A DNA stretch of 64,000 nucleotides. It comes from Planctomycetaceae bacterium (lineage in GTDB: Bacteria; Planctomycetota; Planctomycetia; Planctomycetales; Planctomycetaceae). The notes under the pieces were generated by a model. That model was not told the DNA's origin. It was given only the letters and a program-made list of their open reading frames with translations, and made no database searches. The position numbers were made by a program, and so were the translations under genes. Location of the stretch: NCBI GenBank assembly GCA_028284145.1, contig JANQSH010000179.1, forward strand, positions 1-64,000, given 5' to 3'. Shown piece after piece: positions 39,776-48,349 of this stretch (its first letter is position 1; every line of letters begins with the position of its first letter).

Positions 39776-39873
39776 CACATAATGTGGACGATAAACGAGT
39801 CATGGGAGTTGATTGTCCATTGCGAAATCGCCCGGCGACCGCAACTTCGGTTGACCAAATTATTATGTCTTAT
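39776..39873 (-). other. Weak attC-like site D
   Basis: On the minus strand, GACATAAT at the end of the secreted-protease gene and ACATTATGTGCCG bound about 98 bases, with TTGCG/CGCAA arms inside. This is the expected place for the cassette site of that gene. It is the most degenerate of the four sites and could be chance. Confidence 0.3.
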
Positions 39874-40517
39874 TTTGAAACCATGTATCGGTCCCAAAGT
39901 TCATCCAGTGACTGCCCAGTTTCCATTTTGAATAGAGCATCTGAGTATTTTCCGTTGCGCATTGCAGTATTGAGCTTCTTGACAATCCCCGGCGCAATGT
40001 CGGATTCAAGCCACAACAGAAACCCCGCCGTGACTCGATATCCTTTTTTGTATCCTTGCTTTTCCTTTGGGCGTGGGAACCACTTCTGCTCTTTTCCTTC
40101 GTAGATTCCCCATCGGAGGTAATCTGCGATGCCTTCGGTCACCCACCAGGGCTTGCCGGATGGATATGATTGAATAACGTGAACCAGTTCGTGTAAGACC
40201 AGTCCGAGGTCTTCTGGGTGTTTTTCAATCCAACTCGATGAAATCGTAATTGTTGTTCCGGAAGTCGCCCCCACCCTTTTGTCTGATTTCCGCAATCTGA
40301 GAGTGATCCTTCGTGGCGACTCGACATCTTTGGTTGCAAGCAGATTGCTGATTCGAGGGTGCCACCGAACGACGAGAGCCTTCGCATCTTCGCCCCATTC
40401 AGTGAGATGTGGAACTTCGGAAGAATCCAACTCAACGTGCAGCGGCGCATCGTCCGCAACGACCGGTCGGCACAGCGGAATCAAGAGCACCAGCGGCAGA
40501 ACGAGCAGTTGCTTCAT
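39870..40517 (-). CDS. Basic-secretory-protein-like putative metallopeptidase
   Basis: The product is 215 aa. A signal peptide (QLLVLPLVLLIPLCRPVVA) precedes a domain with HELVHVIQSYPSGKPWWVTE and GIADYLRW. This matches the plant BSP / DUF1570-type gluzincin pattern in which HExxH binds zinc and the downstream Glu in TEGIAD completes the site. The ATG at 40517 gives the clean signal peptide. The upstream Met at 40541 falls inside the attC-like boundary, so it is less likely. It appears to be one cassette of the minus-strand array. Confidence 0.75.
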   Translation of the reverse strand: MKQLLVLPLVLLIPLCRPVVADDAPLHVELDSSEVPHLTEWGEDAKALVVRWHPRISNLLATKDVESPRRITLRLRKSDKRVGATSGTTITISSSWIEKHPEDLGLVLHELVHVIQSYPSGKPWWVTEGIADYLRWGIYEGKEQKWFPRPKEKQGYKKGYRVTAGFLLWLESDIAPGIVKKLNTAMRNGKYSDALFKMETGQSLDELWDRYMVSK

Positions 40518-40539
40518 AGATGATCGGGGGGGTTGAGAC

Positions 40540-40649
40540 ATAACGTCCAGGATGAGCCGCCTGCTACAGACTCAGCTCCTGGGAAGAGACAGCACCAGGT
40601 CGACTCCATCCACTCTTGTGCACACCCGGTATGGGCGTGACTGTTACGG
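40540..40649 (-). other. attC-like site C
   Basis: The minus strand starts with GTAACAGTCACGCCCATACC and ends with TCATCCTGGACGTTATGTC. The right end matches site A (TGATGCTGGACGTTAT) at 14 of 16 bases. The boxes GTAAC and GTTAT bound the site. The inner arms pair less well than in site A. Confidence 0.45.
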
Positions 40650-41071
40650 GTTGAAGGCTCCCTGTACGGGACTGGAAACTCTGGAGATCAGTATCTCATG
40701 ATCGGCTTCAGAAGGGAAGTACGAGACGAGGGCACCTGCGGAAGGGTGACCAACCGTGGAGAGGAAGTCTGCGGATGCAAGGGTAAGCACCGGTGCTGTC
40801 TGTCCCCACTCGGATGCATCCACATCAAAGCTGCGAGGCTGCGAACAGAAACACCATACAAGGCCAGTTCGACCAGGCGAGTGAGCACAACGTCCCCAGT
40901 CAGTCGGACAGGTCAATGGCGAGTTTGTGCAGCAAAGCATCACGTCCTTATCCGGGGAGACCTGCCAGGGACTTGTGAGTCACCGCTTGCTCCACTTCGT
41001 ACTTCGGCAGAAAGCTCATTGTACAGAATTCGGATCGCAGTGACTCTGGATTTCACAAACATCCTGTGAAT
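40650..41071. other. Gene-free stretch with possible group II intron-like fragment
   Basis: Opposite open frames here (40644-40943 minus, 40698-41069 plus) have poor codon patterns and no domain. The plus strand contains CTTATCCGGGGAGACCTGCC (40950-40969). From memory, this resembles a segment seen in bacterial group II introns ahead of the reverse-transcriptase ORF. No RT motifs and no domain V were found. If real, it is a decayed fragment. Confidence 0.25.
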
Positions 41072-41278
41072 TCAAAGAACGAACCAACAGGTCATAATTC
41101 CCTTCAACAAACAGACTGTCGTCAAAAAAGTCTGTAGATGGGGCTTCAGTTCCGGTGCTCCCTGTTCGACCAGATACTCGATAATGGGGCTGGGATCATC
41201 ATGTTCGAATTCTGGAGACCGGAATCCAGGCTCCTTGAACGCCCGTATTGCACCACCGATGGAGTCGATTTCTGCCAT
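41072..41278 (-). CDS. Small unknown cassette protein, 68 aa
   Basis: MAEIDSIGGAIRAFKEPGFR is followed by a short helical region (PSPIIEYLVEQGAPELKPHL) and a hydrophobic end. The ATG at 41278 has GGAAGG 8 bases ahead and is preferred to 41299. The family is not recognised. It is bounded by attC-like site A upstream and site C downstream, consistent with a gene cassette. The last residues (LLKGIMTCWFVL) could be altered by insertion of the DNA at 40650-41071. Confidence 0.5.
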   Translation of the reverse strand: MAEIDSIGGAIRAFKEPGFRSPEFEHDDPSPIIEYLVEQGAPELKPHLQTFLTTVCLLKGIMTCWFVL

Positions 41279-41338
41279 CAGTAATGCCTTCCAATTCAAT
41301 ATTACTGTGATGACACCGAAGATGTTCCAGCGTGCCAG

Positions 41339-41443
41339 ATAACGTCCAGCATCACCGGGTGGCGGGATTTGACGTTGATTTCAAAATCCACTGGCTACCA
41401 CCGCTCCGATTCATACGGCCATTCCGGTTCATGCGATTGTTAT
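41339..41443 (-). other. attC-like site A (best example)
   Basis: ATAAC (41339-41343) and GTTAT (41439-41443) bound 105 bases. Inside, successive arms pair: GCAT/ATGC, ACCGG/CCGGT, GTGG/CCAC, and GGATTT/AAATCC, leaving unpaired bases and a variable centre. This is the layout of an integron recombination site folded as a single strand. It follows the 3' end of the gene at 41469-41840, as expected for a cassette. Confidence 0.65.
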
Positions 41444-41468
41444 GTCCAGGTTCCGACCGATGTTTCGG

Positions 41469-41840
41469 TCAATGGGCTTCCTTGATCTCGTCAATCCTGT
41501 TGGTGGTACTCAGAATCTCAACATCCTTGTAGGTACCTTGCTTGTAGTCATTCAGGACGAAACTTACATCCTTTACTACATCCTTTACTACATCATCACT
41601 TACATCCTTTACTACGACATCATCCGTCATTCCTGATCCGGACACAATAATCCGCAGATAGAGCGTGGATCGAGAATCACTACCATCGGGTGTTACCTGC
41701 ACCAGGTTCAGAGTGTAATCTCCCGACCGCAGCTTGACTTTTCCCGTAACATGAAGTGAGAACGGACCGGGTAGCTCAAGATTGGCCCATGCCTTCCAAT
41801 CTGTCGTTTCGATAATCGGACTAACGAAACTCATCATCAT
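41469..41840 (-). CDS. Unknown cassette protein with internal tandem repeats, 123 aa
   Basis: A beta-rich N-terminal part (LELPGPFSLHVTGKVKLRSG, YTLNLVQVTPDG) precedes a repetitive run (DDVVVKDVSDDVVKDVVKDV) encoded by tandem copies of a 12-base unit (ACATCCTTTACT on the plus strand, 41570-41630). No family is recognised. The run is probably variable in copy number. It starts with three Met codons (ATGATGATG) after AAAGGA. It lies between sites B and A. Confidence 0.55.
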   Translation of the reverse strand: MMMSFVSPIIETTDWKAWANLELPGPFSLHVTGKVKLRSGDYTLNLVQVTPDGSDSRSTLYLRIIVSGSGMTDDVVVKDVSDDVVKDVVKDVSFVLNDYKQGTYKDVEILSTTNRIDEIKEAH

Positions 41841-42014
41841 TCCTTTCGATTAGAGATCGAACTCAATACGCACAACACTATTCAAAATCATTCCACTCCG
41901 GACAAACAGACAGCAGATCAACATTGCCTGGTATGGATTCAACATTAACATCAACCAAATTAATATCAACAACTAAAGTGATATCAACCGAAGCGTCACC
42001 GCATCTCCTGAGAC

Positions 42015-42098
42015 ATAACGTCTAAAATCACCTCGGTTGCCGCCAAATGACTTTGACTTCGATTTACGCTCGATCGGCAACTTGGGTGCATTCTCTGT
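42015..42098 (-). other. attC-like site B
   Basis: On the minus strand the site ends in GTGATTTTAGACGTTATGTC. Inner arms CGGTTGCCG/CGGCAACTTG, CACC/GGTG and AAAT/ATTT pair. The distal R-box (CTGACAG) is degenerate. It follows the stop of the metalloprotease gene by only a few bases. Confidence 0.55.
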
Positions 42099-42104
42099 CA
42101 GCCC

Positions 42105-43352
42105 CTATCGGAAGCCAGCGACAGTGCCTGCGGTGTTGTTGAACGTGCGAGCATTGTCTGCCTCATTAGCTTTGCCAGTCTTGTAAATTCCAATGGACAC
42201 ATTCGGATTGGAGAAGTGCTGAATTCGCCTGCCGGGAGCATATGCCATGATAGTGCGTACCTCTTCACCAGAAATACCAATATTAAAGTGCCAGCCATAT
42301 GCATACGGGTAGATCGGATTGCTGCAGGGATTGGCCGCATCGTGGCAGCCACCCAAGATATGCCCAATTTCGTGAGAGAATGAGTAATGCCCTGTGGCGC
42401 AATTGCGATTAACTACGGCGAATGCCCATTTTTTGAAGCTGTTACTTCGTGTTGCCATTCGGTATGCACGACCACATGAGGAACTGTCATCGCATATGAG
42501 TACCACAACATCAGCTTTCACTGAGTTTCGCGTAGTATGAACGGAATCCATACGACCATCGGATGTCTTCTGCAGAGCAGAAAGCATACCGCTAAAACCG
42601 CCGGATTCCGAGTCGGTTACCATGCTTGAGTGAACCAGCGAAAGTCGCGCGTTGACCTCACTGTTAGAGTAAGCCACGTTGGATTCAGAGACGGCCAAGT
42701 CAATTACGGCTTTGATCTGGCTGGTCCCTCCCTCGGCATCGCGAGCCTTCCTGGTATAGAAAGCGGCTACTTTGATTTGATGTGCAGCGGCTGTTGCTTT
42801 CACATTTTCCTCGCCTTCGTCCGGCTTCATTTCCTCTTCGGGGACGATCGCCTCTCCTTCCGGCGGCAGGCTTTCGTAGTCAAGCTGGCGAACCACAACT
42901 GCTCCTGGTCCCGCCTGGCGAATCTGAAAAAGTTCACCTGTATCCGTTTGAATCGTGCCGGCCGCGACCCAACTCCGTTCGAGGTTCTTGCCGCTGCGCA
43001 TTGCGCCACGACGCAAAGCGAGTGTGACATGTCCTCCGTCAAATACACCATGCCATACCTTGCTGGCATCGGATGGTGATTCGAGTTGAGTGAGGTTGCA
43101 CGTCTTTGAATCAAGACCGAAAATAGAGATTTCTGTTTCTACCGGTCCATCACCTTCTAAGAGCGCTGCTGTATTGAGAGCTACGAGGGTACCACGAGAA
43201 AACAACTTTGGTTCGAGCAATTTTTCAGCATCATCTTCAACGTCAGCACTCTCAGCAAGCGGCAAGAACAGCTGAGGTGGTTGCCCGAAGGTTACACCTT
43301 CTGTGAAGACGATGACCATGACCATCGAAGCAGCAAGGGGCAGTCTCCTCAT
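42105..43352 (-). CDS. Secreted reprolysin-like zinc metalloprotease
   Basis: The product is 415 aa. A signal peptide (MRRLPLAASMVMVIVFTEGV) and a propeptide-like region precede a catalytic domain with HEIGHILGGCHD (the metzincin HExxHxxGxxHD motif, about residues 330-341) and the Met-turn TIMAYA. It should be an extracellular endopeptidase. It is followed by attC-like site B and reads in the same direction as the other cassette genes. An upstream boundary may lie near CATAAC at 43754, which would make this an unusually large cassette. Confidence 0.8.
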   Translation of the reverse strand: MRRLPLAASMVMVIVFTEGVTFGQPPQLFLPLAESADVEDDAEKLLEPKLFSRGTLVALNTAALLEGDGPVETEISIFGLDSKTCNLTQLESPSDASKVWHGVFDGGHVTLALRRGAMRSGKNLERSWVAAGTIQTDTGELFQIRQAGPGAVVVRQLDYESLPPEGEAIVPEEEMKPDEGEENVKATAAAHQIKVAAFYTRKARDAEGGTSQIKAVIDLAVSESNVAYSNSEVNARLSLVHSSMVTDSESGGFSGMLSALQKTSDGRMDSVHTTRNSVKADVVVLICDDSSSCGRAYRMATRSNSFKKWAFAVVNRNCATGHYSFSHEIGHILGGCHDAANPCSNPIYPYAYGWHFNIGISGEEVRTIMAYAPGRRIQHFSNPNVSIGIYKTGKANEADNARTFNNTAGTVAGFR

Positions 43353-43876
43353 ATTGTATCTCCATTGTCTAAGGGGCTAAATCATAAATAGAACCGGTTT
43401 ACTAACAGTCGGAGCTTTTAGAGTCAAATTCAGATTTCAAGCCTACTCATTGACTGTTCAAATGTCAAAGAGAATCTCACGATTATCGAGTTCGATCGCC
43501 ATCACTGACACTTCGTGATACCGTGTTTTGTGCGGTATTTCCCGTGATTGAGGCATAAAAATCAGACTCAATAAAGCGGTCCATAATCTCAAATCCACCA
43601 TTTCCTGCTGTCGTCTGCTCCCAATCCCGATTACCATATTACAGGCGATATCCAGAACATGTTGCGTTATGAATATGCTTCAAGCTCTCTGAGAATTTTG
43701 GCTAACCGATTCGTGCAGAGTTCCCAAAAACCAGCCGGGTTTGAAGGCCAGAACATAACACAGGAAACCAGATATGAGTCGACCACGCAGTCACTGGAAT
43801 CTGGTACCGGAAAGATTCGCCAACTCCCTGCAGGTCAGGGGAGCAATTGATCTCGCGGGTATGGGGTTCCAGCCAG
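43353..43876. other. Intergenic region 5' of the metalloprotease gene
   Basis: No recognisable gene. GTTATG (43662) and CATAAC (43754) resemble attC boundary boxes, but the DNA between them does not fold like the sites above. Short ORFs here lack domains. Confidence 0.4.
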
Positions 43877-44284
43877 TTACCCCGGCTTCAAATATCCCGC
43901 CGAGGATTGGAAGAATTTGCGGCGGCGTTCAGTCACTTCCGGCTGGTTGTCGCCTGTTTTCTGCAGGTCATCCAGGTTCGCGTTGCAATACCGGCAGCCA
44001 ATTGTCTGCAGGTGAAATTCAATGTAGTCGGCATGGTCCTCATCGAGCGTTCCCAGCAGAAAGTTGCCGAGTTGCGACCGGCTCGGACAACTGAGTTGAT
44101 TACGACGCCAGATCTCTCCAACCGAATGATGCCCCTGGTCCCGGTGCCGGGAGATATTCGCCGCCCGCAGCCGGAGTGATTCAGACGACCGCAGTTCGCG
44201 TTCGATATTGGCCAACTGGTCAACCGGTAACTGTTCGTCGAGATAGGCCAGTAGTTGTTCGTCAGAGATCGATCGTTGGCTCAC
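43877..44284 (-). CDS. Planctomycete-type anti-sigma-like protein
   Basis: The product is 135 aa. SDEQLLAYLDEQLPVDQLAN, HHSVGEIWRRNQLSCPSRSQ and IEFHLQTIGCRYCNANLDDL form the conserved pattern of a small planctomycete family with a C-terminal Cys pair (CRYC) near a His, reminiscent of zinc anti-sigma factors. No sigma gene lies beside it in the window. The annotation is inferred from pattern and may be only a regulator-like protein. Confidence 0.6.
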   Translation of the reverse strand: MSQRSISDEQLLAYLDEQLPVDQLANIERELRSSESLRLRAANISRHRDQGHHSVGEIWRRNQLSCPSRSQLGNFLLGTLDEDHADYIEFHLQTIGCRYCNANLDDLQKTGDNQPEVTERRRKFFQSSAGYLKPG

Positions 44285-44517
44285 CTTTGCTCCTATTTCT
44301 GTTGGCCCCTGTGATCATCGATTATTCTACTGAATTCCCCCGTGTGTCGAAATCCAACGTACAACATCCAGTCGAGCGTCGAGTTGAAACAACGAATCAA
44401 TCATCTCCCAGAACAGTCGCGTTTGATCCGTTTCGGTCTCTGCAGACGGCTGACTCTTTCGTTCACCTCTCAACTTGCGACTTGGATGGAAGATGGGTAG
44501 CATAGTTTGTGTATTGA

Positions 44518-44622
44518 GCCACACCCTCTGCCGAGAGTGGCGACCCGGACGGATTGCTGGAGAAATATGGTCTGACGCCGGAAGCGATTGTTGCAGCGGT
44601 GAAGGAAGTTAAAAGTCGCTGA
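44518..44622 (+). pseudogene. 3' remnant of a transketolase gene
   Basis: The plus-strand frame SGDPDGLLEKYGLTPEAIVA then AVKEVKSR and TGA matches the terminal helix of split transketolase C-terminal subunits (GLTxExIVxAVKRV). An in-frame TGA lies at 44515 just before it, and no upstream part of the gene exists here. About 34 codons survive. The rest of the 44285-44675 gap shows no gene. Confidence 0.5.
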
Positions 44623-44675
44623 AGGAAAATCCGTCGCCATCTGGGTGTTCCAGTTGTCCCGCATCGAGAAACCCT

Positions 44676-45629
44676 GTGATCGAATATCGGCCCTTTCAGA
44701 ATTCCGACCCGCCTCAACTGGTGAAACTCTGGCGCAGTTGCCAGTTGGGACGAGGGGCGGCCGATTATTTCAGCACCGATGCGCTGGAATCGCTCGTCTT
44801 CTCGCAGCCCTATTTCGACCGAAACGGCTTGATTGTTGCCTGCAGCGAGAACGAAATTGTCGGCTTCGTGCATGCCGGTTTCGGTCCCAACGAAGAACAG
44901 ACCACCCTGTCGCATGACATCGGTATTGTCTGCATGGTGATGGTCGCGCCCTCGTTTCGCAGACAGGGTGTCGGTCGAAAACTGATCGAGCGATCGGAAG
45001 CCTACCTGCGGGAAAACGGTGCAAAGAGTATTCAGGCAGGTATGGCGGATCCAATGGATCCGTTTTACCACGGGCTTTACGGCGGCAGTCGACCAGCCGG
45101 TGTACTGGAATCCGATTCCGGAGCGGTACTCTTTTTTGAAGCCATTGGTTATCAACCCGGTATAAAGCAACTCATCTTCCAGCGATCGTTTTCGCCCGAT
45201 GCCGATCCGGTCAATTTCCAGATCATCAATCTAAGACGGAAAGTCGAATTGGTTACCGGCACTGATCTGGATAAGCCGACCTGGTGGTGGTCCACCCGCT
45301 ACGGTCGATTCGACACGATTCAATTTCAGTTGAAACTCAAAGAGGACAAGCGTCCCATCGCAAAGGTGACGGTCGTCGGCCTCGATTTCTACCTTCCCAA
45401 GTGGCAGGAGCGCGCGATTGGCTTCCTCCAGCTCGAAGTTGATGAGGATCATCGGCAGCAGGGGTATGGCCAATTGCTGTTGCTGGAAGTGATTCGCCAT
45501 CTCCGTGAAGAGATGATCACGCTGGGAGAGGTGCACGCTCCGGATGCTGACCCGATTATCTGTTCCACATTGCAGCGGGCAGGGTTCGCGACTGTCGATA
45601 CGGGCGTGATTTATCACCGGTCTGAGTAA
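44676..45629 (+). CDS. Two-domain GNAT acetyltransferase
   Basis: The product is 317 aa with two GNAT folds. The first (about 1-150) has VCMVMVAPSFRRQGVGRKLI, the acetyl-CoA binding loop RRQGVG. The second (about 160-315) has AIGFLQLEVDEDHRQQGYGQ LL (RQQGYG). MycD/mycothiol-synthase-like proteins share a double-GNAT layout, but the substrate is unknown. It starts with GTG at 44676 and converges with pgsA. Confidence 0.85.
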   Translation: MIEYRPFQNSDPPQLVKLWRSCQLGRGAADYFSTDALESLVFSQPYFDRNGLIVACSENEIVGFVHAGFGPNEEQTTLSHDIGIVCMVMVAPSFRRQGVGRKLIERSEAYLRENGAKSIQAGMADPMDPFYHGLYGGSRPAGVLESDSGAVLFFEAIGYQPGIKQLIFQRSFSPDADPVNFQIINLRRKVELVTGTDLDKPTWWWSTRYGRFDTIQFQLKLKEDKRPIAKVTVVGLDFYLPKWQERAIGFLQLEVDEDHRQQGYGQLLLLEVIRHLREEMITLGEVHAPDADPIICSTLQRAGFATVDTGVIYHRSE

Positions 45630-45635
45630 AACCTG

Positions 45636-46271
45636 CTATTTAACCGGACTGATCAGCAAACTGGTGGCCCGGAAGATATAGATCAGTCCACTGTACGCCG
45701 TTGCAATAACAGCGCCCCATAGCAGGATATCGCGTGTCGGATTGAACCAGAGCAACTGAGAAAGTTGTGCATCCATCGAGAGCAGGCTGGCGGTAACCGC
45801 AACGCTCTGGAGAATCATTTTGATTTTCCCAGCCCAGTTCGCGGCGAAATCTTTGCCATGTTGTTCGAGGAATCCACGCAAGGTGGAAACAAACATCTCA
45901 CGCCCGATGAGAATGACGACCATCCAGGCATTTACGCCCGATTCTGGTCGTGCCAGCAGAAAAATAAACGCGCCACAGACAATGATCTTATCAACAAATG
46001 GATCGAGGATTCTTCCAAGCGTGGTGATCATCTGATAGCGTCGGGCAATCCAGCCATCCAGGGCGTCGGTGGCAGCGGCGAACACGAAAAGGCAAGCCGC
46101 AGCAACCCAGTAGCTGCTGTATTCGATCATGGTGAACAGTACGAATGCCAGCAGCAGGCGAATGAGCGTAATCAAGTTGGGGAGGTTCAGCGCGCGACGC
46201 GTGAGCGGACTCTCCACAGAATTCGCCCGTGAAGTTGACTCCGTTTGTTGTTCCGCCTGTTCCGTTATCAT
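45636..46271 (-). CDS. pgsA: CDP-diacylglycerol--glycerol-3-phosphate phosphatidyltransferase
   Basis: The 211-aa membrane protein makes phosphatidylglycerol phosphate. The CDP-alcohol phosphotransferase motif is complete: DALDGWIARRYQMITTLGRI then LDPFVDK (D-x2-DG-x2-AR-x8-G-x3-D-x3-D). Several membrane helices surround it. The 50-residue N-terminus before LNLPNLITLIRLL is polar. It lies 54 bases downstream of rimO on the same strand. Confidence 0.92.
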   Translation of the reverse strand: MITEQAEQQTESTSRANSVESPLTRRALNLPNLITLIRLLLAFVLFTMIEYSSYWVAAACLFVFAAATDALDGWIARRYQMITTLGRILDPFVDKIIVCGAFIFLLARPESGVNAWMVVILIGREMFVSTLRGFLEQHGKDFAANWAGKIKMILQSVAVTASLLSMDAQLSQLLWFNPTRDILLWGAVIATAYSGLIYIFRATSLLISPVK

Positions 46272-46325
46272 GCCACTCGCTTACTTGAAGAAAAACTCTT
46301 TGACAGTTCCTTTTTCGCGAGTCGG

Positions 46326-47735
46326 TCACTCTTCGTCAACCACAACTGTTCCCAGCCAATCGTATTCATCGCGAACGGTGATCTCGACAGGGACGAATTG
46401 CCCTTGTCGCAGGTCTTCTCCCATCACGTAAATGCTGGCGTCGATCTCCGGGGCATCGGCATAACAGCGGCCCACCCAGACACCTTCTTCAACCTGCGAA
46501 TCGAGTAGTACATCCAGTTCGTAGCCGATCAGCGAATCGCCAAAATCAAAGGCGATCTGTTGTTGTCGTGCCATCAGTTCATCTCGGCGGGCGTTTTTGA
46601 CGCCTTCCGGCAGGTGGCCTTCCAGTTTGACAGACGGTGTCCCCGGCTCCTTCGAATAGGTGAAGACACCCATCCGTTCAAACCGTGTCTCTTCAACGAA
46701 GCCGACCAGTTCATCAAATTGTTCATCCGTCTCGCCCGGAAAACCGGTAATGAACGTCGTTCGCAAAACCAGATTCGGAATCCGCTTCCGCAGTTTGCCC
46801 ACGAGTTCCACGATCGCATCCCGGTTCACACGCCGCTGCATTCGTTTCAGCATCGTGTCATTCACATGCTGCAAAGGCATATCAAGATACGGAATGATTT
46901 TCGAAGAATTGGCAATCGTGTCGATCAGTTCATCGGTGAAGAAAATCGGATACAGGTACATTAACCGAATCCAGTCGATCCCTTCGACCTGTTCCATTTC
47001 ACGCAGCAACTCGGTCAGTCTTGGTTCACCATACAGGTCGATTCCGTAATAGGTTGTGTCCTGCGCAACAATCAACAATTCCTTCACGCCATCATCGGCC
47101 AGTTCCCGGACCTCATCGAGAACCATTTCCGGCGGCTTGGTAATGTGCTTGCCCCGCATTCTGGGAATTGCGCAGAAGGTACAGGTCCGATCACAGCCTT
47201 CAGAAATTTTCAGATAGGCATAATGCTGTGGCGTGATTCGCAATCGTGACGTGTCGTCCATTGCCTTGATGGGAGCCGGGCGAAACAGCTCTCTTTGTTC
47301 GTTCACTCCACCAATCAGACGATCCGCCACCCGATTGATTTCATCTCGGCCAAACACGCCGACGATATGGTCGATCTCGGGCATCTCCTCCAGCAGCGTT
47401 CCTCCGATACGTTCAGGAAGACAACCGGCGACGATCACACTTTTTGTACGTCCAGCCCGTTTCAATTTGAGCATTTCATTGATAACCGACTTCGATTCCT
47501 CCCGTGAACTTTCGATGAATCCACAGGTGTTAACGATGACAAAGTCAGCTCCGTCAGGATCAGAGACGAGCGTGTAACCCTCCAGCGCCAATGTGCCGAG
47601 CATCTTTTCGCTGTCGACCAGATTCTTGGGACACCCCAGACTGACGAAGGCATACCGGCCACGCGAGAATTCTGGTTCCTGCTGGTCGCTCTGGGACACA
47701 GAGAGGGGCGGCTCGATGATGGGAAGTTGATTCAT
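46326..47735 (-). CDS. rimO: Ribosomal protein S12 methylthiotransferase
   Basis: The 469-aa radical-SAM enzyme methylthiolates an Asp of ribosomal protein S12. An N-terminal UPF0004 domain (VSLGCPKNLVDSEKMLGTLA) holds three Cys, the radical-SAM core has CDRTCTFCAIPRMRGKHITK, and a C-terminal TRAM-like domain ends the protein. LGCPKNLVDSE points to RimO rather than MiaB. It is next to pgsA, a pairing seen in other bacteria. Confidence 0.93.
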   Translation of the reverse strand: MNQLPIIEPPLSVSQSDQQEPEFSRGRYAFVSLGCPKNLVDSEKMLGTLALEGYTLVSDPDGADFVIVNTCGFIESSREESKSVINEMLKLKRAGRTKSVIVAGCLPERIGGTLLEEMPEIDHIVGVFGRDEINRVADRLIGGVNEQRELFRPAPIKAMDDTSRLRITPQHYAYLKISEGCDRTCTFCAIPRMRGKHITKPPEMVLDEVRELADDGVKELLIVAQDTTYYGIDLYGEPRLTELLREMEQVEGIDWIRLMYLYPIFFTDELIDTIANSSKIIPYLDMPLQHVNDTMLKRMQRRVNRDAIVELVGKLRKRIPNLVLRTTFITGFPGETDEQFDELVGFVEETRFERMGVFTYSKEPGTPSVKLEGHLPEGVKNARRDELMARQQQIAFDFGDSLIGYELDVLLDSQVEEGVWVGRCYADAPEIDASIYVMGEDLRQGQFVPVEITVRDEYDWLGTVVVDEE

Positions 47736-47785
47736 TCTCTATTCCACTCCTGACCCGGCACGGCTGTTTTCCGAGTCACGTTTTG

Positions 47786-48349
47786 TCATGACCGAATTTG
47801 TTTCCGAATGTCGTTCCAGAGTTTGGAAAGACCTGACAATCGAGACCAATCTTCAACGTATTGGAAATCGATGTTGTCGCCCTGGATCTTCAAAACACCA
47901 AGTATATCCCGTACATGCTTGTCCGATCCTCCTTGCTGATAGTATTCCAACTTTTTCAGGATCACATCTTCGGGGGTGGCAAACCAGGCCGATTTCTCAT
48001 TCGAGATTTTGTGTTGCTGGCGTCTCTTGAAACGGACGTCGTTAAACTCCGATTCTTCGGGCACCATGATATCGATCTTCAAACCAGATGCTGGGTGAAT
48101 TATATTGAATGGCCGACACACTTCGATGGCACTGAAAACGTCCTCTTTTGAGAGGTAAAACTCCGGACCGGGAAAACACTGACAGAACCTTTCTGTGTCC
48201 GCCTTATGAATCTCCACAACACAATCAATATCGATTGTCTGACGTGGCTCACCGTAGAGGATCGTTGCCACTGACCCAGTGACAAAATACCTCAAACCGA
48301 GTTGGTCCAGTTTCCCAGTCAGGTATGCCAGTAAGTCAGACTGCTCCAT
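47786..48349 (-). CDS. Nucleotidyltransferase-fold protein
   Basis: The product is 187 aa. RYFVTGSVATILYGEPRQTI and DIDCVVEI give the polymerase-beta-type GS/DxD signature (here G-S-V then D-I-D), followed by FNIIHPASGLKIDIMVPEE and DVILKKLEYYQQGGSDKHVR typical of the DUF6036 / AbiEii-like relatives. The ATG at 48349 overlaps the end of the 89-aa gene upstream, so translation is coupled. Proteins like this are candidate toxin partners, but this is unproven. Confidence 0.7.
   Translation of the reverse strand: MEQSDLLAYLTGKLDQLGLRYFVTGSVATILYGEPRQTIDIDCVVEIHKADTERFCQCFPGPEFYLSKEDVFSAIEVCRPFNIIHPASGLKIDIMVPEESEFNDVRFKRRQQHKISNEKSAWFATPEDVILKKLEYYQQGGSDKHVRDILGVLKIQGDNIDFQYVEDWSRLSGLSKLWNDIRKQIRS

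Noticed and set aside
40644-41069. Two opposing ORFs (99 and 123 aa)
   Set aside because: No domain, poor composition and an overlapping partner on the other strand; reported only as gene-free DNA.
43662-43760. Fifth attC-like site upstream of the metalloprotease gene
   Set aside because: The boundary boxes are in the reverse order (GTTAT before ATAAC) and the interior does not fold; kept only as a possible edge.
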